The position numbers were made by a program, and so were the translations under genes. Below the pieces are notes generated by a model. The model searched no databases. It was not told the DNA's origin and saw only the letters and a program-made list of their open reading frames with translations. Below are positions 24,755 to 32,939 of a DNA stretch of 64,000 nucleotides, one piece after another. Positions within the stretch are counted from its first letter, which is position 1, and every line of letters starts with the position of its first letter. The DNA lies in the NCBI RefSeq assembly GCF_036906915.1, contig NZ_JBAKHX010000037.1, positions 1 to 64,000 of the forward strand, written 5' to 3'. The DNA is from Phytohabitans sp036906915 (lineage in GTDB: Bacteria > Actinomycetota > Actinomycetes > Mycobacteriales > Micromonosporaceae).

Positions 24755-25198
24755 TCAGCCCTCCTCAGGCCCCGGCAGCGACCCCGACACCGGCCCGGAC
24801 TCGGCGAACAGCGCGCGCAAGCGTTCCGGCCAGGGCGCGCTGCGCCCGGTCTCGGGTTCGAACCACGCCACCGTCATCGTCCCTCGCGCGAGGGCCTGCC
24901 CGTCCCGGCTTACCGTGAACGCGTACCGCATCGAGCTGCGCCCGACGTGCTCGACCGACAGGGCCGTCTCGGCGGTCTCGTCGTAGTGCAGCGCGCCGAG
25001 GAAGTCGACGTTCACGTTGAGCCGAGGCATCCGCCTGAACTCGTCGTGCCGGATGCCCAGCCGGTGGTGCAGGAGCGTCTCGGCGCTCTCCACGAACCGG
25101 AGCACCGCGGTGTAGTGCCACCGGTCCATCGGGTCGGTCTCCGACCATTCCAACCGCCGGCGCGTGACGATCGACGCGGGTGCGAGGGACACGGTCAT
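24755..25198 (-). CDS. Hotdog acyl-CoA thioesterase
   Basis: This 147-residue thioesterase is of the 4-hydroxybenzoyl-CoA thioesterase/YbgC type: ETDPMDRWHYTAVLRFVESAE contains the family Asp and the helix that follows, then VDFLGALHYDETAET and AFTVSRDGQALARG. It would release an aromatic acid from its CoA thioester in the cytoplasm. It sits between the hydroxylase and the CoA ligase in the operon, where hydrolysis of hydroxybenzoyl-CoA or gentisyl-CoA would be needed before ring cleavage. The ATG at 25198 follows the hydroxylase stop by 8 bases. Confidence 0.84.
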   Translation of the reverse strand: MTVSLAPASIVTRRRLEWSETDPMDRWHYTAVLRFVESAETLLHHRLGIRHDEFRRMPRLNVNVDFLGALHYDETAETALSVEHVGRSSMRYAFTVSRDGQALARGTMTVAWFEPETGRSAPWPERLRALFAESGPVSGSLPGPEEG

Positions 25199-25206
25199 GT
25201 GTCTCC

Positions 25207-26418
25207 TTAGTACTTGTAGATCGTATTGCCGGGCGGGAGCTCGCGCGGCCCGTACGGTGCGGTGTCGAGCCAGTGACCGAGGCTCTCGTCGCGCTCGGCG
25301 CCGAGGGCCGCGCTCTGCTGGGCCGCCCGCTCGGCCGGGCCGGGGCGCAGGTGGGCCAGCGCGGTGCCGGCGGCGTCCCGGTTGAACAGGGCCGCGCGGC
25401 GCCGGGAGAGCGCGAAGTCGTCCACGGCGGCCCGGGCCCGTGCCGGTACCGGCGTGGACAGTGCGATGTGGACGGCCGTGGCGGCGGCGTCGGCGTCCGG
25501 CACCCCGGAGTTCATGCCGCGCGCGCCGAACGGGGCGAACAGGTGTGCCGCCTCCCCGGCCAGCAGCACCCGCCGCGCCGGGTCGGCGAAGTCGGCGGCC
25601 ACCACCTGCAGGAACCGGTACGTCGAGGCCCAGCCCACCCGCTCGGCGTACGCGGGCGGCATGACCGCGCGCAGCCAGCCGCGCAGCCCGTCGCCCGAGC
25701 TCAGCTCGTCGGGGTCGTCGCCGTCGTGCAGTTGCAGGTCGACGCGCCAGCCGCCGGCGAACGGCACCAGCAGCACGTTGCGCCCGCCCACGGCCGGGTG
25801 GGCGTAGTGGAAGACCCGCTCGACCGGCAGCGGGTCGCCGGGGCCCTCCTCCACGTCGACGACCACGTACCAGCCGTCGGAGCGGCTGCCCTCCATCGGT
25901 ATCCCGAGGGCGGCGCGTACCGGCGAGCGGGCGCCGTCGGCGGCGATGACGTACTCGGCGGTCCAGCGCTCCCCTGATGCCGTGACCAGCGCGACACCAT
26001 CCACAGTGGACTCCGCGCCGGTCACCTCGGCGTTCCAGACGAACTCGACGCCGGCCGCCTTGCACGCCTGGAGCAGGTACCGCTCGGTCTCCACCTGCGG
26101 GAGGCTGGTGAAGTGCGGCAGCGTTCCCGGCGCGGGCGGCGGGTAGGTGCGGGCGAAGACCTGCGTGCCGGCGTAGAAGGTGCGCTTGGTCTGCCAGATC
26201 AGGCCGTGCGCGGCCAGGTCGGCGGCGATTCCGGGGCTGGAACGCTCCAGCACCTCCAGCGTGGCCCGGTGCACGAAGATGGCGCGGCTGCCGGGTCGCA
26301 GCCGGTCTTCGGCGCCGGCTTCGAGGACGGCGGCGGGGCGCCCGAGGGCACGCAGCGACAGCGCCGCCGCCATGCCGACAGGCCCCGCGCCCACGACGAT
26401 CACCTGACGGTGGTTCAT
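25207..26418 (-). CDS. FAD-dependent aromatic-ring hydroxylase
   Basis: This 403-residue flavoprotein is of the PHBH/MhpA class. It has the dinucleotide fold VVGAGPVGMAAALSL, the DGARSPVR motif and the second FAD motif RRVLLAGEAAHLFAPFGARGMNSG. It would use NAD(P)H and O2 to hydroxylate the ring of a free aromatic acid. The gentisate dioxygenase two genes upstream suggests that the product is gentisate, from 3-hydroxybenzoate (6-hydroxylation) or salicylate (5-hydroxylation). It lacks the architecture of salicylyl-CoA 5-hydroxylase. The ATG at 26418 overlaps the FAH stop (ATGA). Confidence 0.86.
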   Translation of the reverse strand: MNHRQVIVVGAGPVGMAAALSLRALGRPAAVLEAGAEDRLRPGSRAIFVHRATLEVLERSSPGIAADLAAHGLIWQTKRTFYAGTQVFARTYPPPAPGTLPHFTSLPQVETERYLLQACKAAGVEFVWNAEVTGAESTVDGVALVTASGERWTAEYVIAADGARSPVRAALGIPMEGSRSDGWYVVVDVEEGPGDPLPVERVFHYAHPAVGGRNVLLVPFAGGWRVDLQLHDGDDPDELSSGDGLRGWLRAVMPPAYAERVGWASTYRFLQVVAADFADPARRVLLAGEAAHLFAPFGARGMNSGVPDADAAATAVHIALSTPVPARARAAVDDFALSRRRAALFNRDAAGTALAHLRPGPAERAAQQSAALGAERDESLGHWLDTAPYGPRELPPGNTIYKY

Positions 26419-27284
26419 GAGGCCACCGCCGCCCGTGCGCCGGGGCGGGTGGCGTACGGGCGGGCGTCCGCGCCGCTCACGCCCACTTCGAGGCGGCCGA
26501 CGCGCTCGATCTCCATGACGACACGGTCGCCGTGGCGGATCGGCCCGACGCCCGCCGGGGTGCCGGTGGCGAGCACGTCGCCGGGCCACAGGGTCATCAC
26601 CGAGCTGGCGTACGCGATCAGGCGCGGTACGCCGAAGATGAGGTCGGCCGTGCTGGCCGACTGCCGCGGCGTACCGCCGACCCAGCAGCGCAGGTCCAGG
26701 TCGCCGGGGTCGCCCACCTCGTCGGGTGTGGTCAGCCACGGGCCGATCGGGGTGAACGTGTCGAACGACTTGCGCGTCGACCGGTCCTCCGTGGACCGCA
26801 CGGTGATGTCGAACAGGCAGGTGTATCCGGCCACGTGCGAAAGGGCGTCCGCCTCCGGCACGTCGCGGGCGGTGCGGCCGATGACGACGGCCAGCTCGGC
26901 CTCCTGGTCGGTGCGCAGGTCGGTGTACGGCAGCTTGACGGTGCCGCCAGGCCCGATGACCGACGAGGGCGCCTTGAGGAAGACGCCTAGTTCGGCGACC
27001 GTCAGCGGGGCCGCCATCTCGGCCTGGTGGTCGCGGTAGTTGACGGGTGCCGCCACGATCTTGCCTGGGCACGGCAACGGCGCGAGAAGGTCGACATCGG
27101 ACAGTGACCGCCGCGGGCGGCCGTTGGGACGCAGCCGAGTCAGGTCGATCCCGTGCTCCAGGACGGCGTGCAGCGGCCCAGCCGCCCCGAAGGCGGGCGC
27201 GAGGTCCGTCACATCCACCACGTCGTCGCCATCCACGACGCCGAGCCGCGTGCCGGCGCCGTCCCGGTAGACGCAGACCCTCAC
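26415..27284 (-). CDS. Fumarylacetoacetate hydrolase-family protein (fumaryl/maleylpyruvate hydrolase)
   Basis: This 289-residue FAH-fold hydrolase has a typical N-terminal cap, then KIVAAPVNYRDHQAE, the metal-binding DQEAELAVVIGR with its Glu pair, CLFDITVRS, and the C-terminal LATGTPAGVGPIRHGDRV. In gentisate catabolism this family cleaves fumarylpyruvate (or maleylpyruvate) to fumarate or malate plus pyruvate. The GTG start at 27284 overlaps the dioxygenase stop and its own stop overlaps the hydroxylase. No maleylpyruvate isomerase is in the operon, so direct hydrolysis of maleylpyruvate is possible. Confidence 0.88.
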   Translation of the reverse strand: MRVCVYRDGAGTRLGVVDGDDVVDVTDLAPAFGAAGPLHAVLEHGIDLTRLRPNGRPRRSLSDVDLLAPLPCPGKIVAAPVNYRDHQAEMAAPLTVAELGVFLKAPSSVIGPGGTVKLPYTDLRTDQEAELAVVIGRTARDVPEADALSHVAGYTCLFDITVRSTEDRSTRKSFDTFTPIGPWLTTPDEVGDPGDLDLRCWVGGTPRQSASTADLIFGVPRLIAYASSVMTLWPGDVLATGTPAGVGPIRHGDRVVMEIERVGRLEVGVSGADARPYATRPGARAAVAS

Positions 27285-28324
27285 CGCGACAGCTCCTCGC
27301 GGTAGAGACCCAGAGCGGTCACGGCGGGGGCGTCCGAGTACGAGAACAGGATCGCGTCGTCCGTGCGCGAGGTGTTCAGGTGCTCGTAGGTGGCCCAGCC
27401 GGGCACCGCGAACACGTCCTTATCGCCCCACTCCAGGCGTCGGCCGTCCACTATGGTCACTCCTTCGCCACGCACCACGTGGTAGATCGTGCTGGGGGTC
27501 TGCCGGCGCGGCACGCCGCGGAACCCGGGGCGCAGCCGCGCGACCCGGCAGCCGATGGTGGGCATGACCGGCCCGCCGTTCCACGGGTTCGTGTACTCCA
27601 GCACCACCCCGTCGACGTCGCTGCCCGTCGCGTCGTCGGCGATCGCGTCGAACGCCCGCGAGGTCTCCTCCCACGGGTAGTTGCCGATCGGCGAGTTGAC
27701 GCTGGGGCGGGGGTCCCACGCCGGCGTGAGCCGCCCGTGGATGAACTGCCGCGAGGAGATGTCGTCGGGCACGGCGGCCTTCTGCGTGCGCTCGCCGTAC
27801 AGCTCGAAGAACCCGACCTCCAGGGCGTTGACGAGCGGGTAGTCCAGCCCATCGAGCCACAGCATCGGGCCGTCGCCGGAGTGCGCGTGGTCGTGCCAGT
27901 GCCAGCCGGGGGTCAGCAGCAGGTCGCCGGGGCGCATGTGCACCCGCTCGCCGTTGACCGTGGTGTACGCGCCGCGCCCCTCGATGATGAACCGGAACGC
28001 GGCGGCCGTGTGCCGGTGCGCCTGCGCGGTCTCGCCGGGCAGGATCACCTGGATGCCCGCGTACAGGTTGGTGGTCGTGGCGGGCGGCTCGGTCAGGCCG
28101 GGGTTGACGAGCATGAGCACCCGGCGCTCGGCCTCTTCCAGGGAGAGCGCGTCCGCGAAGTGCAGCAGGTAGGGCCGCAGCGCGGAGTAGCTCCACAGGT
28201 GCGGCACCGCCCGGCTTTTCGGCTCGGCGGCGAAGAGGTTTCCGAAGTACCGCCACAGCGGCGCGGTGCCGAGCCGCGCGATGGCATCGTACGGGTCGCC
28301 GGTCATGGAACTAGCTTGACTCAT
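27281..28324 (-). CDS. Gentisate 1,2-dioxygenase-like bicupin
   Basis: This 347-residue bicupin opens the aromatic ring between C1 and C2 of gentisate to give maleylpyruvate. The first cupin (about residues 95-165) holds the iron-ligand pattern HRHTAAAFRFIIEGRG and GWHWHDHAH. The second (about 255-330) is degenerate, as in the family. The length matches known gentisate and 1-hydroxy-2-naphthoate dioxygenases; the latter is the main alternative. The ATG at 28324 overlaps the livM stop, coupling ring cleavage directly to transport. An in-frame ATG at 28306 is also possible. Confidence 0.87.
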   Translation of the reverse strand: MSQASSMTGDPYDAIARLGTAPLWRYFGNLFAAEPKSRAVPHLWSYSALRPYLLHFADALSLEEAERRVLMLVNPGLTEPPATTTNLYAGIQVILPGETAQAHRHTAAAFRFIIEGRGAYTTVNGERVHMRPGDLLLTPGWHWHDHAHSGDGPMLWLDGLDYPLVNALEVGFFELYGERTQKAAVPDDISSRQFIHGRLTPAWDPRPSVNSPIGNYPWEETSRAFDAIADDATGSDVDGVVLEYTNPWNGGPVMPTIGCRVARLRPGFRGVPRRQTPSTIYHVVRGEGVTIVDGRRLEWGDKDVFAVPGWATYEHLNTSRTDDAILFSYSDAPAVTALGLYREELSR

Positions 28325-29319
28325 CGCTTACCTACCGTCAAGACTTGTGTCATACGTCGTGACTGTGTCATACGTCGCTGGACAGCGGGCACGATCCCGT
28401 GCGGGAGGAAGAGCACCACGACCACCAGCAGCAGCCCGTAGACCGCGTACGAGAGCACGCTGGGCGCGTAGCTGGGCATCCCGGGCTGGGTGCCGACCGT
28501 GTTGAGCACCTGGATCAGCAGCACGATCGCGGTCGCACCGACGAGGGCACCCCACAGCGTGCCCAGACCGCCGACGACCGCCATGACGACGTACTCGATG
28601 GACAGCAGCACCGGGAACGAACCCGGCGCGATGTAGCCGAGATAGAACGCGTAGATCCCGCCCGCCAGGCCGGCGAAGGCGGCGGACAGCGCGAACACCG
28701 CCAGCCGGTACCCGCCGACCGGCACTCCGCTGGCCGCGGCGGCGGTCTCGCTGGTCGCCAGGGCGCGCAGGCCGCGCCCGGCTCTCGACGCGACCACGTT
28801 GTGCGCCACGACCAGGGTGAGCGCGACCGCGGCCCAGGTCAGGTACGCGTACGACAGGTCCTCGGCGAACTCGTAGCCGCCGACCGACAGCCGCGGGATG
28901 CCCTGCAGCCCGATCGCGCCCCCGGCCCAGTCGGCCTGCCCGACCAGCGACAGCAGGATCAGCTGCGTGGCGAGGGTCGCGAACGCGAGGTGGTGCCCGC
29001 GCAGGCGCAGCAGCGGCACGCCCACCAGCAGGGCGAACAGCGCCGCCGCGACCGGTGCGGCGAGCAGGCCCAGCAGCGGCGGGAAGCTGTGCACGCTCAG
29101 CAGGCCGGCCGTGTAGCCGCCGATCGCGTAGAACGACGCCTGCCCGAGCGAGACCTGCCCCGCGTACCCCATCAGCAGCGACAGCCCGATGGTGACCATG
29201 GCGGCGAGCCCGAGCAGGATGTACACGGAAAGGTGCCCGCTGCTCAGCAGCGGCGGCAGCGCGAGCGTCCCGGCGGCGACCACCACCCCCGGCAGCCAAC
29301 GCAAGGGTCTGGCGCTCAT
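28321..29319 (-). CDS. livM: Branched-chain amino acid/aromatic acid ABC permease, LivM type
   Basis: This 332-residue inner-membrane permease has about nine hydrophobic segments and the LivM signature region SLLMGYAGQVSLGQASFYAIGG. SGVPVGGYRLAVFALSAAFAGLAGG is the EAA-like loop that contacts the ATPases. The C-terminus carries a small direct repeat (RRMTQSRRMTQ) and overlaps the dioxygenase start. HAAT-family transporters are often recruited for aromatic acids such as benzoate or hydroxycinnamates, and this context supports that. The ATG at 29319 overlaps the livH stop. Confidence 0.9.
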   Translation of the reverse strand: MSARPLRWLPGVVVAAGTLALPPLLSSGHLSVYILLGLAAMVTIGLSLLMGYAGQVSLGQASFYAIGGYTAGLLSVHSFPPLLGLLAAPVAAALFALLVGVPLLRLRGHHLAFATLATQLILLSLVGQADWAGGAIGLQGIPRLSVGGYEFAEDLSYAYLTWAAVALTLVVAHNVVASRAGRGLRALATSETAAAASGVPVGGYRLAVFALSAAFAGLAGGIYAFYLGYIAPGSFPVLLSIEYVVMAVVGGLGTLWGALVGATAIVLLIQVLNTVGTQPGMPSYAPSVLSYAVYGLLLVVVVLFLPHGIVPAVQRRMTQSRRMTQVLTVGKR

Positions 29320-30191
29320 GCTGCCTGGCCTTCCATTGATTCTTCCTGCGCGATGGGCTTGCGAGCGGCCTGCCAGATCATCACGGCGAGCATCAGCACC
29401 AGCGCGACCTCCATCTGGTACGCCGCGTTGCCGTACCCGGCGACCAGGGCCTGCGCGACGCCGAGCAGCAGCCCGCCGGCCAGGGTGAGCGCCGGGCGGA
29501 CCAGACCGCCGAGGATGGCGGCGGCGAAGCCGCCGACGATGAGCGTGACGTCGTAGTCGAACGTGACCAGCTGGATCGGGGTGACCAGCACGCCGGCCAG
29601 CCCGCCGAGGGCGCCGCCGAGCGCGAACGAGACGAGGCCCATCCGGGTCACGCTGATCCCGACGACTTTCGCCGCGTACGGGTTGGAGGCGCACGCCGAC
29701 AGCGCCCGGCCGACGTCGGTGCGGGTGAACAGCAGCCCCATCCCGGCGAACACCGCGAGGGTGGCGCCGATGATGAGCAGGTAGTGCGCCTGGAACCGGG
29801 CGCCGAACACCTCGACGGCGCCGGGCACGCCGGGGAACGAGCGCGGCTGGTCGCCCCAGATCAGCACCTCGACGGCGTACGCGAACACGCCGAGCCCGAG
29901 CGTGACGATGAGCGCCGCGCCGGGCGGTGTGCCGGGCTTGCCGATCGCGACCAGCCCGACGAGCAGCCCGGTGCCGGCGCCGACCGCGACGGCGAGCCCT
30001 TCGGCGAGGCCGTGCGGCAGGCCGGCGGCCAGCAGCGTCGACGCGGTGAGGGCGGCGATGACCGCGAACCCGCCCTGCGCGAAGTTGACCACCCGGGTGA
30101 CCCGGTAGATGGCGACGAGCCCGCTGCCCACGAGGGCGAACGCACACCCGCCCCCGACACCGGTGATGAGGTACTGCACCAACTCGCTCAT
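29316..30191 (-). CDS. livH: Branched-chain amino acid/aromatic acid ABC permease, LivH type
   Basis: This 291-residue inner-membrane permease has about eight membrane segments. The N-terminal LITGVGGGCAFALVGSGLVAIYRVTRVVNFAQGG pattern is typical of LivH, and the cytoplasmic loop has GRALSACASNPYAAKVVGI. It pairs with LivM to form the channel. Its ATG at 30191 overlaps the livF stop and its stop overlaps livM, so the subunits are made in step. Confidence 0.9.
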   Translation of the reverse strand: MSELVQYLITGVGGGCAFALVGSGLVAIYRVTRVVNFAQGGFAVIAALTASTLLAAGLPHGLAEGLAVAVGAGTGLLVGLVAIGKPGTPPGAALIVTLGLGVFAYAVEVLIWGDQPRSFPGVPGAVEVFGARFQAHYLLIIGATLAVFAGMGLLFTRTDVGRALSACASNPYAAKVVGISVTRMGLVSFALGGALGGLAGVLVTPIQLVTFDYDVTLIVGGFAAAILGGLVRPALTLAGGLLLGVAQALVAGYGNAAYQMEVALVLMLAVMIWQAARKPIAQEESMEGQAA

Positions 30192-30856
30192 GCCGCCGCC
30201 CCCAGGTAGGCCGCGGCGACCTCGGGGCTCGCCGCCAGATCGGCGGACGCGCCGGACGTGGCGATCCGGCCGGCCTCCAGGACGTACGCGCGGGTGCACA
30301 GGTCGAGCGCGATCCGGGCGTTCTGCTCGATGAGCAGCACCGCCAGGCCGCGTTCGGTGTTGAGCTCGCGCAGGTGGCGGACGAGGTCGGCGACCACCAG
30401 CGGCGCCAGCCCGAGCGACAGCTCGTCGACCGCGAGCACGTCGGGCCGGCCCATCAGGGCCCGACCGACCGCCACCATCTGCTGCTGCCCGCCAGACAGC
30501 AGCCCGGCGCGGCGGCGGCGCAGCTTGGCCAGGTCGGGCAGCACCTCGTAGATCGGCCCGGTGTCGCGGTTGCGGATGCGCCAGCCGCCGAGCCTCAGGT
30601 TGTCGTCGACGGTGAGATCGGGGAACATCTGGCGGCCCTCGGGGACCTGGGCGAGCCGCCCGCCGAGCGTGACCCGGCCCGCCGCGGGGCGCAGGATGCC
30701 CGACAGCGCGTTGACCAATGTGGACTTTCCGGCGCCGTTGGGGCCGATGAGCGCCACCATCTCCCCCGCGCCCACGGTCAGGCTGACACCGTCGAGCGCC
30801 ACGGCCGCGCCGTACCGGACGGTCAGGTCTTCGACGTCGATCATGCGACTCTTCAT
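30188..30856 (-). CDS. livF: ABC transporter ATPase, LivF type
   Basis: This 222-residue cytoplasmic ATPase has Walker A GPNGAGKST (about 38-46), the family Q-loop region QVPEGRQMFPDLTVDDNL, the signature LLSGGQQQMVAVGRAL and Walker B VLAVDELSLGLAP, in which the canonical Glu after Asp is present (DE). The H-loop region, however, reads LLIEQNARIAL, as is usual for LivF. It energises uptake with LivG. The ATG at 30856 overlaps the livG stop. Confidence 0.92.
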   Translation of the reverse strand: MKSRMIDVEDLTVRYGAAVALDGVSLTVGAGEMVALIGPNGAGKSTLVNALSGILRPAAGRVTLGGRLAQVPEGRQMFPDLTVDDNLRLGGWRIRNRDTGPIYEVLPDLAKLRRRRAGLLSGGQQQMVAVGRALMGRPDVLAVDELSLGLAPLVVADLVRHLRELNTERGLAVLLIEQNARIALDLCTRAYVLEAGRIATSGASADLAASPEVAAAYLGAAA

Positions 30857-31635
30857 GCCGCCGTCCCCAGGTACGCCGACACGACCGCTGGATCGGCGCG
30901 GATCTCGGCCGGCGTGCCCTCGGCGATCACCCGGCCCAGATCGAGCACGGTGACGCGGTCGGCCAGCCGGGTCACGAACGCCACGTCGTGCTCAATCTTG
31001 ATCATCGTGAGCCCGCCGGCCTTCAGCTCCTCGATAAGCTGTGCGAGGGCCTCCCGCTCGGCGGCGCGCAGGCCGGCGGCCGGCTCATCGAGCAGCAGCA
31101 GGCGCGGGCGCCCGCACAGCGCGCGGGCCACCTGCAACGCCCGCTGCTGACCTAACGGCAGCGCCTCGGCGGCCCGGTCCGCCCAGTCGGCGAGCCCGAC
31201 CCGGCCCAGCGCCTCCCGCGCCCGGTGCCGGATCTCCCGCTCCTCCCGGTGGTGCGGGGGCAGCCGCAGCGTGCCGCGCAGGAACCCGGTGCGGGTGGTG
31301 GCGTGCGCGCCGACCATGACGTTCTCCAGGGCTGTCATGCCGCGAAAAAGGCGCGCGCCCTGGAAGACGATCGCGATGCCGAGGCGGGCCCGGCGGTGCG
31401 CCGGCAACCGGTCGAGCCGGTTGCCGGCGTACGTGATGGTGCCCCGGTCGGCGGCGAGCTGCCCGCCGATCAGGTTGAACAGCGTGGACTTGCCCGCGCC
31501 GTTCGGCCCGATGACGCCGCGCAGTTCGCCGGGCGCGACGGTCAGGTTTACCCCGCGCACGGCGAACACGCCGCCGAACGAGCGGTACACGCCCTCAAGG
31601 GTCAGAAGTGGCTCACACTGGCCCGCCACTGTCAT
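30853..31635 (-). CDS. livG: ABC transporter ATPase, LivG type
   Basis: This 260-residue cytoplasmic ATPase has Walker A GPNGAGKST, the LivG-specific IAIVFQGARLFRGMTALENVMVG, Walker B LLLLDEPAAGL and the H-loop KIEHDV. The ABC signature is altered: the expected LSxGQQ appears as LPLGQQRALQVARAL, with Pro-Leu in place of Ser-Gly-like residues, a common LivG variation. The ATG at 31635 overlaps the livK stop. Confidence 0.9.
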   Translation of the reverse strand: MTVAGQCEPLLTLEGVYRSFGGVFAVRGVNLTVAPGELRGVIGPNGAGKSTLFNLIGGQLAADRGTITYAGNRLDRLPAHRRARLGIAIVFQGARLFRGMTALENVMVGAHATTRTGFLRGTLRLPPHHREEREIRHRAREALGRVGLADWADRAAEALPLGQQRALQVARALCGRPRLLLLDEPAAGLRAAEREALAQLIEELKAGGLTMIKIEHDVAFVTRLADRVTVLDLGRVIAEGTPAEIRADPAVVSAYLGTAA

Positions 31636-32828
31636 TTGCCGGCCACCGTGGCGAGTTGACCCGCCGCCCACTCGGTGGGCACGAACGCGCCAGCCTTGAC
31701 GGTGTTGATGGAGATGAAGTCGGCGGACAGGCCCGCGTGGTCCTCGGCGCTGTAGGTGTACGTGCCGTTCGGGGTGGTCAGCGACAGCCCTTCCAGGGCC
31801 TTCTGGACCTTTTCCGGATCGGTGCTGCCCGCTTTTTCGATCGCGGCGACGAGCAGCTTGACGCCGGTGTACCCGTCCTGGGCGAACTGCGGTGGCGCGT
31901 ACCCGTACTTGCTCTGGAAGGGTCCGGCGAGCTCCTCGATGGCCTGCTTGAGCGCGCCGTCCGGGAGGGTGCTGCCGACCACGCCGACGGAACTGGCCAC
32001 GGTGGCGCGCTCGGCTGCCGCGCCGACCGGCTCCAGCCACAGCCTGCTGGCCTGTGCCCCGGTGAACACCACCGGCGTGGTCAGCCCGGCGGTGGCGTAC
32101 TGCTTGGCGAGGGCCACGCCCGGCGGGCCGGTCGCCCACACCAGCAGCGCGCCGGCACCGGACGAGCGGACCTGGTTGAAGACCGCGCTGAACTCGGTCG
32201 TGGTGGTCTGGAACTCGGGTGTGGCGACCAGCGTGATTCCGTACTCCCCCGCCTGTTCCTTGGTGCCGTTGAAGCCGGCCTTGGCGTAGGAACTCTTGCC
32301 GTCGTAGGCGACGGCGAGCTTGGTGACGCCCTGCGCCTTGAGGTAGGCGAGGATGCGGGCGGCGTACGTCGCCGAGGTGGCGGGCACCACGAAGACGTAC
32401 GGATGGATGGGTTTGACCTGCTCGTCGGCCGGCGTGAGGGAGATGTACGGGATCTTCTCGCGGTCGACGAGCGGGATGGTGGCGAGCGCCGAGTTGGAGA
32501 ACGGCGAACCGATCACCGCCGCGACGTCGCCCTTGATGTCGTTGAACGCCAGCACCGACTGGTCGGGCTGGCTCTTGTCGTCGCGGACGACGAGTTCGAG
32601 CTGCCGTCCGAGCACGCCGCCAGCGGCGTTGACCTGCTCGACGGCGAGCTTCACGGACTTCTCGTTTTCGGTGCCGAGTGGCGCGTAGTTGCCGGTCAGC
32701 GAGACGATCTGGCCGACCTTGATGGGGCCTTCGCCCCCAGAGTTCGAGCTGTCGGAGGAGTCGTCGCCGCAGCCGGCCGTCACGATGGCCAGAGCTAGCA
32801 CGGCGAGGTAGAGGGTTGGACGTCGCAC
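31632..32828 (-). CDS. livK: Substrate-binding lipoprotein of the Liv-type ABC transporter
   Basis: This 398-residue extracytoplasmic binding protein has a lipoprotein signal peptide (basic start, LAVLALAIVTAGC lipobox with the lipidated Cys at about residue 20), an acidic Ser/Asp-rich spacer and a Peripla_BP_6 fold starting GPIKVGQIVSLTGNYAPLG. It captures the substrate and delivers it to LivHM. The GTG start at 32828 follows GGGAGGA. It is the first gene of the 13-gene unit, below a clear promoter. Members of this family near gentisate genes bind aromatic acids, so I infer an aromatic ligand. Confidence 0.9.
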   Translation of the reverse strand: MRRPTLYLAVLALAIVTAGCGDDSSDSSNSGGEGPIKVGQIVSLTGNYAPLGTENEKSVKLAVEQVNAAGGVLGRQLELVVRDDKSQPDQSVLAFNDIKGDVAAVIGSPFSNSALATIPLVDREKIPYISLTPADEQVKPIHPYVFVVPATSATYAARILAYLKAQGVTKLAVAYDGKSSYAKAGFNGTKEQAGEYGITLVATPEFQTTTTEFSAVFNQVRSSGAGALLVWATGPPGVALAKQYATAGLTTPVVFTGAQASRLWLEPVGAAAERATVASSVGVVGSTLPDGALKQAIEELAGPFQSKYGYAPPQFAQDGYTGVKLLVAAIEKAGSTDPEKVQKALEGLSLTTPNGTYTYSAEDHAGLSADFISINTVKAGAFVPTEWAAGQLATVAGK

Positions 32829-32858
32829 GGTTGTCCTCCCTATCGATGTGTTACGCCG

Positions 32859-32887
32859 AAGCTAGACATCTGTGAATCGCTGGTCAA
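32859..32887 (-). promoter_or_regulatory. Promoter of the liv-gentisate-beta-oxidation operon
   Basis: On the minus strand TTGACC (32882-32887) and TAGCTT (32859-32864) are separated by 17 bases, a good SigA-type promoter whose expected start is about 25 bases before the GTG of livK. The 111-base gap is shared with the divergent PaaX-like gene, so the PaaX-like protein probably binds here. Confidence 0.6.
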
Positions 32888-32939
32888 GAGTTATGCCTAA
32901 TGTTTTGCGCGACCGAGACCCAACCGTGCGACAGGGAAT

